A stretch of DNA of 64,000 nt, taken from NCBI GenBank assembly GCA_044371425.1, contig JBILTR010000005.1, forward strand, positions 124,001 to 188,000, in the 5' to 3' direction. A program made the translations under genes and the position numbers. Of this stretch, positions 1 through 9,227 are shown one piece after another. This DNA is from JBEISR01 sp044371425. Lineage in GTDB: Bacteria; Planctomycetota; Planctomycetia; Pirellulales; Pirellulaceae. The notes beneath the pieces are model-generated. The model was not told the DNA's origin. It was given only the letters and a program-made list of their open reading frames with translations, and did not search any database. The number at the start of each line of letters is the position of its first letter. Position 1 is the stretch's first letter.

Positions 1-2
1 CG

Positions 3-437
3 GTGGCGCTGCGCAAGCAACCGCCGCTGGACGACGAGATGGATATCACCCCGATGATCGACATCACCTTCCTGCTGCTGATTTTCTTTCTTGTGGCTTC
101 CAAGATCGGACGCAGTGAACCGGTGACGCTGCCGATGGCCACCCAGGGAGGATCGGTGGTGGAGAAGAACTGCATCATCCTGATCCTCAAGCGAGGCACC
201 GGGGAGGTGGCCGCCGTGACGCGACCCGAGGGGGCTCCTTTCTCCCTCGATATCCAGCAGCAGGAAGCCGAGATCGCGCAGTATATCGAAGAGGGACTAG
301 GCACCGGCAAGACCGAAGTGCTGATCAAGTCCGAGGGGTCCGTCCGGTACGGCGAGGTCGATCGCATCAAGCAGGCGATCAGCCAGTCGCTGGAAGAGGG
401 CCAGTTAATTCATATCGGCGTCAAACAGTCAGGCTGA
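3..437 (+). CDS. ExbD/TolR-type biopolymer transport protein
   Basis: Small inner-membrane protein of the ExbD/TolR family, which works with an ExbB/TolQ proton channel to pass proton-motive force to envelope partners. The N-terminus has the family signature MDITPMIDITFLLLIFF, a single membrane helix at about residues 15-36 with the protonatable aspartate at D20. The rest is a periplasmic domain of about 100 residues, and 144 aa is normal for the family. The GTG at base 3 may be the true start or an internal codon, because the window begins here. The expected ExbB partner is not visible and should lie upstream. The next gene starts 6 nt after the stop and is also an ExbD, so the two probably form a heteromer. 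Confidence 0.85.
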   Translation: MALRKQPPLDDEMDITPMIDITFLLLIFFLVASKIGRSEPVTLPMATQGGSVVEKNCIILILKRGTGEVAAVTRPEGAPFSLDIQQQEAEIAQYIEEGLGTGKTEVLIKSEGSVRYGEVDRIKQAISQSLEEGQLIHIGVKQSG

Positions 438-443
438 TCAACG

Positions 444-1214
444 ATGTCGACGATTCGTTTCCAGTGCCCTCATTGCAAGTCCGTCCGGTCGATCCACGCC
501 CGCATGCTGGGCCGAGAGATCCCCTGCCCCGATTGCGAACGGAAGGTGCAGCTGCCGACCGAGGAGCAAGTGGCTGCGGCCAAACAGGCCAAGGCGGAAG
601 CGGCTCAGAGAGCGGCCCAGGCCTCCCGCTGGAAAGAGCAGTTGGCGGCTGCCGACCAGGGTGAGGAATCTGAGGACGCCGACGAATCGGCCCTTGCTGC
701 GACCAGTTCAGGCCGCCGGGGATCTGCTGCGGTGGAGGAGGAAGAGCTGGATCCGCCCATGCAGATGAAAAAAAGGGAGGTGCCCAAGGACGACATGGAC
801 ATGACCCCCATGGTCGATGTGACGTTCCTCCTCCTGATCTTCTTCATGATCACCGCCAATTTCACCATGCAGAAATCGATCCAGGTGCCTGCTGAGAAGA
901 GCGATGAAGCCAGCAGTCAGGCCGTGCCGCAGATCAAGGAAATGGAAGAATCGGTGACGGTTCAGATCGATGAATTCAACAGCTACACCGTGCTGTTTCC
1001 GGATGGTACCGAGCGGGATGCGGCGAGCAAGCAGGATTTGATCGGCTTGCTGGAAGAAGCTAGGCTCGACTCGGGGGCCGAAGATGAAGTGACCAAGCTG
1101 ATCGTGCAGGCTCATCAGGACTGCATCCATCAGGCGGTAATCCAGGCGCTGGATGCCGGTCGAACCAAAGGATTTTCGTCGTTTCAGGTTTCAGTGGTCG
1201 AGGAATTCGATTGA
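444..1214 (+). CDS. Zinc-ribbon / ExbD fusion protein
   Basis: An ExbD/TolR domain preceded by a cytoplasmic extension. Residues 8-31 form a zinc-ribbon-like knuckle pair (CPHC at 8-11, CPDC at 28-31). A charged Ala/Glu-rich linker of about 80 residues follows, then the ExbD core with TPMVDVTFLLLIFF, a membrane helix at about 119-140 and the protonatable aspartate at D125. At 256 aa it is much longer than plain ExbD (about 140 aa). The ATG at 444 follows the first ExbD by 6 nt, and the ribosome-binding site is weak, consistent with coupled translation. The ribbon would sit on the cytoplasmic side. Its role is unknown; metal-dependent docking is an inference. Confidence 0.8.
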   Translation: MSTIRFQCPHCKSVRSIHARMLGREIPCPDCERKVQLPTEEQVAAAKQAKAEAAQRAAQASRWKEQLAAADQGEESEDADESALAATSSGRRGSAAVEEEELDPPMQMKKREVPKDDMDMTPMVDVTFLLLIFFMITANFTMQKSIQVPAEKSDEASSQAVPQIKEMEESVTVQIDEFNSYTVLFPDGTERDAASKQDLIGLLEEARLDSGAEDEVTKLIVQAHQDCIHQAVIQALDAGRTKGFSSFQVSVVEEFD

Positions 1215-1279
1215 GCGATGCGTTGCAAGCGCTGCTGCTTGCCTGATCCAACATTCTGACTTTTCCAAGCGAAAGAGCT

Positions 1280-4200
1280 GTGTCGAACGTGAGCGAAGCA
1301 AAGCAATTTATCGATCTTTTGGAATCTCAAGGTCTGATCGACAAGGAAGTGATCGCCGAATTGCGGCGGCAATTGGCCGAATCGAAGGGGCGAGTCACAC
1401 CCGAAGCGGTCGCCAAAGTCCTGGTGGAAAATGGCCAGCTGACTCGCTTTCAGGCGACCAAGTTGATCGCATCGCTGCGCGAGGAGCAACCGACTTCAGG
1501 GGGCGAAAAGCCTTCCGCCAAATCGTCGTCGAAAGACGACCTCGATCTGATCCCGGATGATCTTCTGGCCGAACCCCGGAGCGGCAACGACAAGACGCCG
1601 CCCGCAGCGGTCCTGATCGAAGAGGAGTCGGTCGCGCCGCAGGAGGAACCATCGCAGAAGGTGGTTCTGCCGAAGAAGAGCAAGCGGAAGGCACCGCAGG
1701 CTACCGCAGCGGTCGAAGATGCCTTTGCGACCGCGCTTCCGCGCACCGCCACCAAATTGCCGGTCGCAAAAAAGAACAACTGGGATCAGTTTCGGATCTA
1801 TGGCTTTCTTTCGATCTTGCTGTTGCTTCTGGTGCCGTTGGCTGGATTGGGTTACTGGATGTGGAAGGGAAGCTCCAGCGACTGGCTGGACATGTCGAAG
1901 AAAGCGTATGAAGGGCGTGACTATGAACTATCCCAGGCCCGCTACTCGGAGTTCCTGAAGCGATTCCCATCGGATGAAAACGCCAGCTTGGCAAGGGTGC
2001 GGATCGGCCTATCGAAGATTCGTCATGCGGCCGAGCGATCGACGGATCCGGCGGAGGCGCTAAAGGTCAGCAAGGAAACGCTGCCGACGCTGGTGGAGGA
2101 ATCGGCGCTGACGGCCGAGCGGCCGGATCTGGCCAGTGCGCTGCTGACGATCGCTGAGAAATTCAATCAGAAAGCCGATAACGCTAGGTCGATCGAGGAG
2201 AAGAAGTCGCTGGTAAGCGGCTTGGAAGAGCACCTGACGTTGATTCAAAACCCGCAATATGTCGGGACTCAGGAACGGAATCAGAACGAAGCGCGGATCA
2301 AGCGGATCGAGGAAAGCCGCGATCGGATCGTGCGCGATATCAAACGGAGCGAGGACTTGGTGGCAACGGTCGCTGCGATGAAGGAATCGCTGGCGAAGCA
2401 GGAAGTCGACATGGCCTATGCGGCGCGCCGTACCCTGGTGCGGAACTACCCGCAGTTGGAGACCGAGCCGCAGATTGTGGAGCTGGTAGCCGAGGCGACC
2501 AAGATCCAGCAGTCGCTGGTCGGATCCTCGACCGTGCAGGTGCAGTCGACGGCCAGTCCTCCGTCGACGGTCCCAGTACTGCCTAGCGCCATCCTGGCGA
2601 ATCGGCGCACGGGATCGGTTGGCGCCGAGGTCGAGGGAACCGTGGTGGTGCGCGCTAAGGATGCCGCCTACGGGCTCGATGCACGCAGCGGCGATGTGAA
2701 GTGGCGGAAGTACCTTGGAAGCCAGTGGCAAGGAGAACCATTGCGGATCACCAAGGAACTCGAAAGCGACTGGGTCGCTCACTTCCCCGAACAGGGATTG
2801 GTGCGCCGGATGCAGACCAGCGATGGCAGTGCCCTATGGGAAGCCTCGCTGGGTGGTCCAGTCCTCCCGCCGACCGCCGATCGCGATGACCTGTTTGTGG
2901 CGTCTCGCGATGGCAAGCTGTGCGCGCTGGATCTCCAGTCGGGGATGAGCCGATGGGGGAAGCAGTTGCCGCAGCCGCTCGACGTCAGCCCTGGTTTCTA
3001 TGGCGGGCGAGAATTCGGCTATGTGCTCGGCAACCATTCCAATCTTTATGTTGTTTCCCGTCGGTCGGGCGCATGCGACGAGGTGTTTTACCTGGGGCAT
3101 CGAGAAGGCTCTGTCAAGGTTCCGCCTATCTATGCGCTGGGCCATGTGCTGGTCTTTGAGAACGAAGGTCCCGGTTACTGCCTGATTCGAGTCCTGCGAT
3201 GTGACGAACAGGGGAAGAATCTCACACCAGGCCAGCCCTCGATTCGCTTGCGGGGGCATGTCGTCGTGCCAGCTCAGGTCGAGGGACGTCGTGTGGTGTT
3301 GGTGACCGATCTGGGTGAGGTGGTGATTCTGGATATCGAGCCATCGAATGCGACCGATCAGGTGACCCGGTTGGCATCGCGTGTGGCCAGCGAAACCCAG
3401 CCGCGCGATCTCTGGCCATTGCTCGACAAAAACGAACTGTGGCTGACAGGCCGCAATTTCACTCGCCTAAAAGTGGTCGTCAGCAAGCAACTGCTGGATC
3501 CCGAGTGGGTGAAAGAGGATCAGGACCAGTTCACCGGTCCTGCGCAGCGTCTTGGACCCCTGGTTGTGCATTCGCGAATCCTTCGAGGGACGCGGGGAGT
3601 GCGCGTGGCGGCGGTCGATGGTGTCAGTGGGGAGGTTGCCTGGGAGGTGGATCTGGGCACCCCCGTGTCGGCGCTGATTCCGAGCGATCAGGGTTTCCCG
3701 ATGCGTGCGGTGAGCAGCCAAGCGGCCGACTACCGCGTGGAAGGCGAGGATCTGGCTGGTGGGCGGGCTTCCAAGATGGTGGAGAATGCCGGTCGCAATG
3801 AGCGTTCCCTGTTGTTCCGAAACCCCGTCGATGCTGGGGATGGTCGCTGGGTGATGCTCAACGAATCCCAGGGCAACCAGATGATTGTGGCGGAGACTTC
3901 CGGGGGTTCGGCAGCACCGCTGCGGCGCGTGGCGATGGCCTTGGGCGGGGCGGTCGCCACCGGATCACCGGTGCCGGTCGGTGGCAATCTGCTGCTACTG
4001 CTCAGCAATGGTCAGATCGCCATGGTCGACCCTGGGACCGGGGAGACCAAGGCGCAGCCCTTCCAGCCGCCGCTTGATCCACAGGGTGGGCAGGCATGGA
4101 CCGGGGCGGTACTGCTGCCCGACAAGCAGACGGTGGTGGTCGCCGACAACAAACAGCGACTCTACCGGCTGGCGACCGGCAATGCGATTCGATCCTTGCA

Positions 4201-4696
4201 AGAGGTCACCACCGAACGGCCGTTGACCGGGCCATGGACCGGGGTCGGTTCGTCGGTGGTGGGTGTGGCCAGTGGCCCAACGGGAGATCTGCTGGAGTTT
4301 TACCAAGGGGCGGACCTTTCCAAGGGGGCCAGCCTGCAGCTGACCGGGCGAGTCGCATGGGGACCTTATGCGATTCCAGGTGGACTGTTGGTCTGGACCG
4401 ATGGAGAGGGGCTGGTTGCGGTCGATGAAGCGGGGGCTCGCCGATGGTCGACGCCACTACCCAACGCCTCTCTGGTTGGTCCTCCAGTGGCTCAGGGTGG
4501 CCTGTGGTGGATCTCCTCGGTGGCTGGTCGACTTTACGGCGTCAAGGACTCGGACGGTTCCCCAGTGACTCCTGTGGAGATCGGTGAGCCGCTCAGCTAC
4601 GCCCCGGCGGTGACGGGGGGACGTGTGCTGGTGCCTGGCGACCAGGGGGTGGTGATCGAAGTGCCAGCCGATCAGCTTCCCGGAGGTGGCTCATGA
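1280..4696 (+). CDS. Membrane-anchored PQQ-like beta-propeller protein with kinase-type N-terminal module
   Basis: Large 1138-aa single-pass membrane protein. Residues 1-66 are helical with the phrase LVENGQLTRFQATKLI, resembling the short module that precedes many planctomycete Ser/Thr kinases, but no kinase domain follows. A low-complexity acidic and Lys-rich stretch leads to one membrane helix at about 174-195. After that comes a TPR-like helical region (about 205-400) and then PQQ-like beta-propeller blades (about 430-1138) with repeats such as SGDVKWRKYLGSQW and DGVSGEVAWEVDLG. The bulk should be periplasmic. GTG at 1280 is the start that keeps the N-terminal module; its ribosome-binding site is weak. 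The stop overlaps the next ATG by 4 nt (ATGA), so the two are coupled. It is probably a scaffold, not an enzyme. Confidence 0.75.
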   Translation: MSNVSEAKQFIDLLESQGLIDKEVIAELRRQLAESKGRVTPEAVAKVLVENGQLTRFQATKLIASLREEQPTSGGEKPSAKSSSKDDLDLIPDDLLAEPRSGNDKTPPAAVLIEEESVAPQEEPSQKVVLPKKSKRKAPQATAAVEDAFATALPRTATKLPVAKKNNWDQFRIYGFLSILLLLLVPLAGLGYWMWKGSSSDWLDMSKKAYEGRDYELSQARYSEFLKRFPSDENASLARVRIGLSKIRHAAERSTDPAEALKVSKETLPTLVEESALTAERPDLASALLTIAEKFNQKADNARSIEEKKSLVSGLEEHLTLIQNPQYVGTQERNQNEARIKRIEESRDRIVRDIKRSEDLVATVAAMKESLAKQEVDMAYAARRTLVRNYPQLETEPQIVELVAEATKIQQSLVGSSTVQVQSTASPPSTVPVLPSAILANRRTGSVGAEVEGTVVVRAKDAAYGLDARSGDVKWRKYLGSQWQGEPLRITKELESDWVAHFPEQGLVRRMQTSDGSALWEASLGGPVLPPTADRDDLFVASRDGKLCALDLQSGMSRWGKQLPQPLDVSPGFYGGREFGYVLGNHSNLYVVSRRSGACDEVFYLGHREGSVKVPPIYALGHVLVFENEGPGYCLIRVLRCDEQGKNLTPGQPSIRLRGHVVVPAQVEGRRVVLVTDLGEVVILDIEPSNATDQVTRLASRVASETQPRDLWPLLDKNELWLTGRNFTRLKVVVSKQLLDPEWVKEDQDQFTGPAQRLGPLVVHSRILRGTRGVRVAAVDGVSGEVAWEVDLGTPVSALIPSDQGFPMRAVSSQAADYRVEGEDLAGGRASKMVENAGRNERSLLFRNPVDAGDGRWVMLNESQGNQMIVAETSGGSAAPLRRVAMALGGAVATGSPVPVGGNLLLLLSNGQIAMVDPGTGETKAQPFQPPLDPQGGQAWTGAVLLPDKQTVVVADNKQRLYRLATGNAIRSLQEVTTERPLTGPWTGVGSSVVGVASGPTGDLLEFYQGADLSKGASLQLTGRVAWGPYAIPGGLLVWTDGEGLVAVDEAGARRWSTPLPNASLVGPPVAQGGLWWISSVAGRLYGVKDSDGSPVTPVEIGEPLSYAPAVTGGRVLVPGDQGVVIEVPADQLPGGGS

Positions 4697-7068
4697 TGCA
4701 GCTCCTTCGACCCGTTTCCTTCCTTCCACTTTCCTCTTGGAAAGTCGTTTGGGTGGCATGGCTCCTGTCGCTAGCCCCCCTTCCCCGCGCCGCTGGATGG
4801 CAGGAGGAAGAGGGGGATGGCATCGGGGGAAGGGTGGGAAAGACGGGGGCGGTCGAGGTCGATGAGTCGATCATGAATGAGCGGCCGTTTGACCTGATCA
4901 CGTTGACAGCCGAAGCAGGTGGCGACATCGTCCGCGTCCTGCCGCTCGATTTCCCCAATCGCAAGGTCCCTTCCTCTCCCGATCCGACCGAAAAGTTGAT
5001 TGTTTCGATGACCATTCACCCGGATCGCAAGTACGAGGTGAAGTGGAAAGACATTGCGAAGATTCAGCTGTACGAGGAGCTGGTGCTTCAGGAAGCCAAG
5101 CGGCTGATGCAGATCAAGGACTATGCTTCGGCGTTCGAGCATTTGAATTATCTGATCGAGAACCATCCGAATACGTCGGGTCTGGCTCAGTTGCAGGAAT
5201 CGTTTCTGACGGGCAGTGCCGAGGATATGGTCAACCGCCAGGATAAGGCGCACGGGCTGGCGGTGCTGGAGGAGCTTTATCGGACCTATCCTGCTTCGCG
5301 AACCGAATCGACTTTGCAGCGCATTTCCGCCGTCGCCGAATTGATGATCGACGGGTTTCAGAAAAGCGGGGATGAACGATCAGCCGATATTCTGCTGAAG
5401 CGATTGGCGAGAGACTACAAGGATCCACCGCTGGAGGTGGTGAGCAAGTGGGACAGCCATTTCCGCCAGCAGGCGACCGAGCTGAAGCAGCAGGCGGAGC
5501 AGATGAAGGGTGAGGGGAAGCTGCGCGAGGCGCGAGTGCTGGCTAGCAAGATGCTGGCGACCTATCCCGATCTGCCGGGTGCCAAGCTGTTTTATCAGGA
5601 GCTGGTGTCAGCCTATCCGATGATCCGGGTTGGCGTTTTTCAGCGCAGCGACAAGCCGGACCCCACGTCGATCAGCGACTGGGCGGGTCGGCGCAGCGGG
5701 ATGCTGGTCAGTCAGCCACTTTTTGAATTTCGGAATACGGGTCCCGAAGGGGGAGACTACCGATTCACGCTGGGAACGTTCAGTCAAAGCGACGATCGGA
5801 AGCAGTTGGAGCTGAAGTTTCGGGAGCCGGGTGGCAACGGTCCCAAGATGCTGGAGGTCAGCCAGTGGTTGTTGCGGCGTGCCAGGCCGCAGTCCCCCGA
5901 CTACCGCCCCAGCTGGGCCGCCATCTTCGATCAGATCGCTCAAGACGGGGAGGATCGATTGCTGGTGCAGTTGCGCAGCCCCCACGTGCTTCCTCACGCA
6001 TTGATGCAATGGCAGCTGCCGGAGATGTATGGGGAAGGAGCACCCAAGAAGGTAGGTTCCTACCGAATTGCTCCTGCGGACGGTGATGCCAGTTCCTTTT
6101 TGTGGGATGAAGCCAAGCCTCCAACGGAGGGCCAGCCGGTGGAGATCGTGGAGCGATTCTACAGCGATCCCCGCAGAGCGGTGTCGGATTTGGTGCGGGG
6201 AGAGATTGAAGCGATCGACCAGTTGTATCCGGCCGATGCCAAGCTGCTGGCGGGCATCAAGGGGATTCGCGTGGAACCCTACGCGCTGCCGACCAGCCAC
6301 ATGCTGGTTCCCAAGGGCAACCATCGCTTTTTACAGGAGGCCGATTTCCGAAGGGCACTCCTGTATGGGATCAATCGGGAAGCGATCCTCTCGGGGGAGA
6401 TTCTTGGAGGCGAGACGAGCGCCGACAGCCGCTTGATCAGCGGCCCGTTTCCTCTTGGTAAATCGGACTCCGATCCCCTCTCGTATGCCTACAACGTCTC
6501 GATCGAACCAGTGGCTTACGATCCACGACTAGCTAAGTTGCTGATCCTTTTGACGACTGAGAAGTTGAAGAAACTGGCGGCCAAGAAGAAGGAACCGGAG
6601 CCGAAGCTGGAGCCGATTCGATTGGGGGTACCCGATTATGAAGCGGCGAGGATTGCAGGGGAAGCGTTCGTTCAGCAATGGAAGATTCTCGATATCCCCG
6701 CCACGCTGGTGGTGCTTCCCAAGGGGCAATCGAGTGCTGGCGCCGATCAGGTCGACCTGCTTTATGTCTCGGCGGCGATGTGGGAACCGGCGACCGATGC
6801 CGAACGTTTGCTGGGGGCCGATGGCGTGGCTGCGACCAACGATCCCTACATCGTGCAGGCGCTTGGTCAGCTTCGATTTGCGAAGAACTGGGCTGAAGTA
6901 CGTCGAGTTCTTCAGGACCTTCATTCGCTGATCGATGATCATCTTCCGGTGCTTCCGCTGTGGCAGATCACCGACACCTCGGCATTTCGTTCGGAGGTCA
7001 TCGGCACGGCCAAGCGGCCGATGAGCCTCTATCAGGACATGGAAAAATGGCGCATCCGCATACAGTAA
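4693..7068 (+). CDS. TPR plus family-5 solute-binding-like secreted protein
   Basis: 791 aa with a signal peptide (hydrophobic WVAWLLSLAPLP, cleavage near AAG-W). Residues about 100-300 are TPR/YfiO-like helical repeats. From about 310 onward the chain resembles the C-terminal lobe of family-5 extracellular solute-binding proteins (oligopeptide or nickel ABC receptors): FRRALLYGINREAIL near 551-565 and DLLYVSAAMWEPATDAERL near 690 match conserved regions. No ABC permease or ATPase is adjacent, so it probably does not feed a standard importer. It overlaps the propeller gene by 4 nt and the next gene by 22 nt, indicating a coupled set. The solute-binding assignment is by eye and moderately sure; the ligand is unknown. 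Confidence 0.65.
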   Translation: MMQLLRPVSFLPLSSWKVVWVAWLLSLAPLPRAAGWQEEEGDGIGGRVGKTGAVEVDESIMNERPFDLITLTAEAGGDIVRVLPLDFPNRKVPSSPDPTEKLIVSMTIHPDRKYEVKWKDIAKIQLYEELVLQEAKRLMQIKDYASAFEHLNYLIENHPNTSGLAQLQESFLTGSAEDMVNRQDKAHGLAVLEELYRTYPASRTESTLQRISAVAELMIDGFQKSGDERSADILLKRLARDYKDPPLEVVSKWDSHFRQQATELKQQAEQMKGEGKLREARVLASKMLATYPDLPGAKLFYQELVSAYPMIRVGVFQRSDKPDPTSISDWAGRRSGMLVSQPLFEFRNTGPEGGDYRFTLGTFSQSDDRKQLELKFREPGGNGPKMLEVSQWLLRRARPQSPDYRPSWAAIFDQIAQDGEDRLLVQLRSPHVLPHALMQWQLPEMYGEGAPKKVGSYRIAPADGDASSFLWDEAKPPTEGQPVEIVERFYSDPRRAVSDLVRGEIEAIDQLYPADAKLLAGIKGIRVEPYALPTSHMLVPKGNHRFLQEADFRRALLYGINREAILSGEILGGETSADSRLISGPFPLGKSDSDPLSYAYNVSIEPVAYDPRLAKLLILLTTEKLKKLAAKKKEPEPKLEPIRLGVPDYEAARIAGEAFVQQWKILDIPATLVVLPKGQSSAGADQVDLLYVSAAMWEPATDAERLLGADGVAATNDPYIVQALGQLRFAKNWAEVRRVLQDLHSLIDDHLPVLPLWQITDTSAFRSEVIGTAKRPMSLYQDMEKWRIRIQ

Positions 7069-9164
7069 GTGAATATTGTGCCCGGCCTAGTCGTAGGCCA
7101 GCGCCGTGGAGTCGTGTGGCGCTGTTGGCTGCATCGATCGAGCTTCTGATCCTCTGGATGGCTCCATGCGTTCGTGCGCAGGGGGTCTGGGAGTACGATC
7201 CCTACCGCGTGACGACCTGGGTCAGTGTCGATCCCTCGATCCCGATGAGCGACCAGGTGAGAGCGGAGTTGTACCGCGAGATCGATCAGCAGATGGATCT
7301 GGTATTCGGTCCAACTTGGATTCAGCAGTCGACTGAAGCGCCGGGGTTGCTGCGGGTTCGCATGCAGCGCAATCTGGAGTCGATTTCCTACGACGATCTG
7401 ATGGCCGGTGAGATGGTGATCGTGGTTCGCAAGGACCATCCGGACGCCAAGACGATTCGGACGCTTGATGCCGTGCTGGAGAAAATCGACCAGGTGGCGA
7501 TGGTCGATTCCGTGCAGCAGCAGGTGCTAGGCGAATTGAAGCGATTTGAAGAGGTGGAGACCTGGAAGAAGTTGGGCGCCAAGCTGACGGGCAAGGCGAA
7601 GACACTGGAAGAGCTGCTGCAGGGGGTGGCCGATGGAACACATGCCGCCGCGATGATTCCTCAGGTCGATGCCGAAGGGCTCAAGGAGTATGCTCGCCCT
7701 GTTTTCGTGCGACTGCCTTGGCAGGTCGATTCGCTGGTGCGGTCGATGGACAAGATCATGATGGTGGTGGTGCAGAGGAAGGCGGATCTTCTGGAATGTC
7801 AGATCCGGGAGTTCGATTGTCCGATGCGCCGATTTGGACCGAGGATCACACTGGAGTGCAATCACTGGGAGAGCCTGCCGAGGCTGATCGGTTATGGGAC
7901 CAGCGAAGCCTTCTGCCCTGTGGCCAGAATCGAGCAGTCGGATGCCAAGTCGGTGGAGATGCGGGTGCGAGCTGCTGGATTGATCGTCGCCGAGGAGCAT
8001 CCGGCGAAGATCTATCTGGGGGACGTTCTGATTCCGTTGCTGCGCCGCAATGATCGATTCGGGACGCCCACGCTGTTGCAGGAAGTTCCCTGGACCTACA
8101 TCGCCGTGACCGAGGGAGATGCGATCCGGCAGCGAGGTGCGATCTTTTCCGGGATTCGCGGAGCGCTCCAGGGAAGGCAGAACAAACGAACTCAGCGCGT
8201 GGCGCTGCGGGTGAAACCAACGCACGATCGAACGCTCTTGGAGCTGAAGCTGCGGGGAGAGTCGCAGTCGCCAGCGGTGGGGCTGGCGGTCTATCAGCGA
8301 TCTCCCGGGGACACCAATCTCGACATGCAGGGCAGAAGCGATTGGCGAGGCATCTTCACGATCGATCCAAGGGAACCGGGCGTGGCGATTTATGACGCCA
8401 AGAAGCCGGAAGGGGCGGCGGTAGACGGTGCTTCTTCGGCCGCTGCTACGCAGCCTCCCGCAGCAGGCGATCCGGCCGCCTCTGCGATCGAAGGGGCACC
8501 GGCATCACCAACGGCTCCTCCTTCGTCCCCAGCCTCTGCAGAAGCTCCCTCGTCGCCAGCGGCAGCGGGAGACACGGCGCCAGCGGGGGATCCTGCGGCG
8601 GGGCCTCCAGCCTCGGCCACCCCTCCAGCCGCCGCAGCAGCACCCGTTCCGCCAGCCGCTGTGCCAAAGGAAAAAGTGCAGCTGCGGGCACCGCTGTTTC
8701 TCTACTATGTTCGCAACGGCGATACCGTGCTGGCTCGCTTGCCCATTCTTGTTGGCCTGAACGAAAAGGAGGTCGCGGAGCTTCCGGACGATTCGCGGCG
8801 GCTGGAAGCGGAGTCTTTCTTGAGAGGGCTTCAGGGGGAAATCGTCGATGCGGTTGCGAGGCGTCAGATGCTGGCGATGCGCATCCAGGCGCGGGTCAAG
8901 GAAGGCAAAGGGGAGGATGCCCGAAAGCTGCTGGATGAACTCAAGCGAGTGGCGACCTACGATCGTTTGGCCAAGACACTGGAGTCGGTGCAGCGCAAGG
9001 TGCTAGCGACCGATCGACCACCGATTCCATTCGCGACGCAGAAGCGGATCGATACCATGTTCGATACCACGCGTCAGATGATGCAGAAGTATCTGCCCGA
9101 TGCGCTGATCCTTCAGATGGAATCGCTGGTGGAAGGGGCTCCTGCCGCGTCGGCGGGAACCTAG
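7047..9164 (+). CDS. Secreted protein of unknown function, operon partner
   Basis: I do not recognise this family. The preferred start is the ATG at 7047, because a long upstream extension would lie inside the previous gene; from 7047 the protein starts with a basic segment and a hydrophobic core (VALLAASIELLILWMAP) ending in VRAQ, a good signal peptide. The product is 705 aa. Residues about 461-539 form an Ala/Pro/Ser-rich linker that separates a mixed alpha/beta N-terminal region from a C-terminal alpha-helical region rich in Arg, Lys and Glu. The 22-nt overlap with the solute-binding-like gene suggests obligate co-expression. It is the last gene of the ExbD/propeller operon and is probably periplasmic. 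Confidence 0.6.
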   Translation: MAHPHTVSEYCARPSRRPAPWSRVALLAASIELLILWMAPCVRAQGVWEYDPYRVTTWVSVDPSIPMSDQVRAELYREIDQQMDLVFGPTWIQQSTEAPGLLRVRMQRNLESISYDDLMAGEMVIVVRKDHPDAKTIRTLDAVLEKIDQVAMVDSVQQQVLGELKRFEEVETWKKLGAKLTGKAKTLEELLQGVADGTHAAAMIPQVDAEGLKEYARPVFVRLPWQVDSLVRSMDKIMMVVVQRKADLLECQIREFDCPMRRFGPRITLECNHWESLPRLIGYGTSEAFCPVARIEQSDAKSVEMRVRAAGLIVAEEHPAKIYLGDVLIPLLRRNDRFGTPTLLQEVPWTYIAVTEGDAIRQRGAIFSGIRGALQGRQNKRTQRVALRVKPTHDRTLLELKLRGESQSPAVGLAVYQRSPGDTNLDMQGRSDWRGIFTIDPREPGVAIYDAKKPEGAAVDGASSAAATQPPAAGDPAASAIEGAPASPTAPPSSPASAEAPSSPAAAGDTAPAGDPAAGPPASATPPAAAAAPVPPAAVPKEKVQLRAPLFLYYVRNGDTVLARLPILVGLNEKEVAELPDDSRRLEAESFLRGLQGEIVDAVARRQMLAMRIQARVKEGKGEDARKLLDELKRVATYDRLAKTLESVQRKVLATDRPPIPFATQKRIDTMFDTTRQMMQKYLPDALILQMESLVEGAPAASAGT

Positions 9165-9227
9165 AGAAGGACATGCTGCCGAAGGTGGCTTGGCGGCAGG
9201 GATCGAGGCGACGGGAGAGCTGGATTG

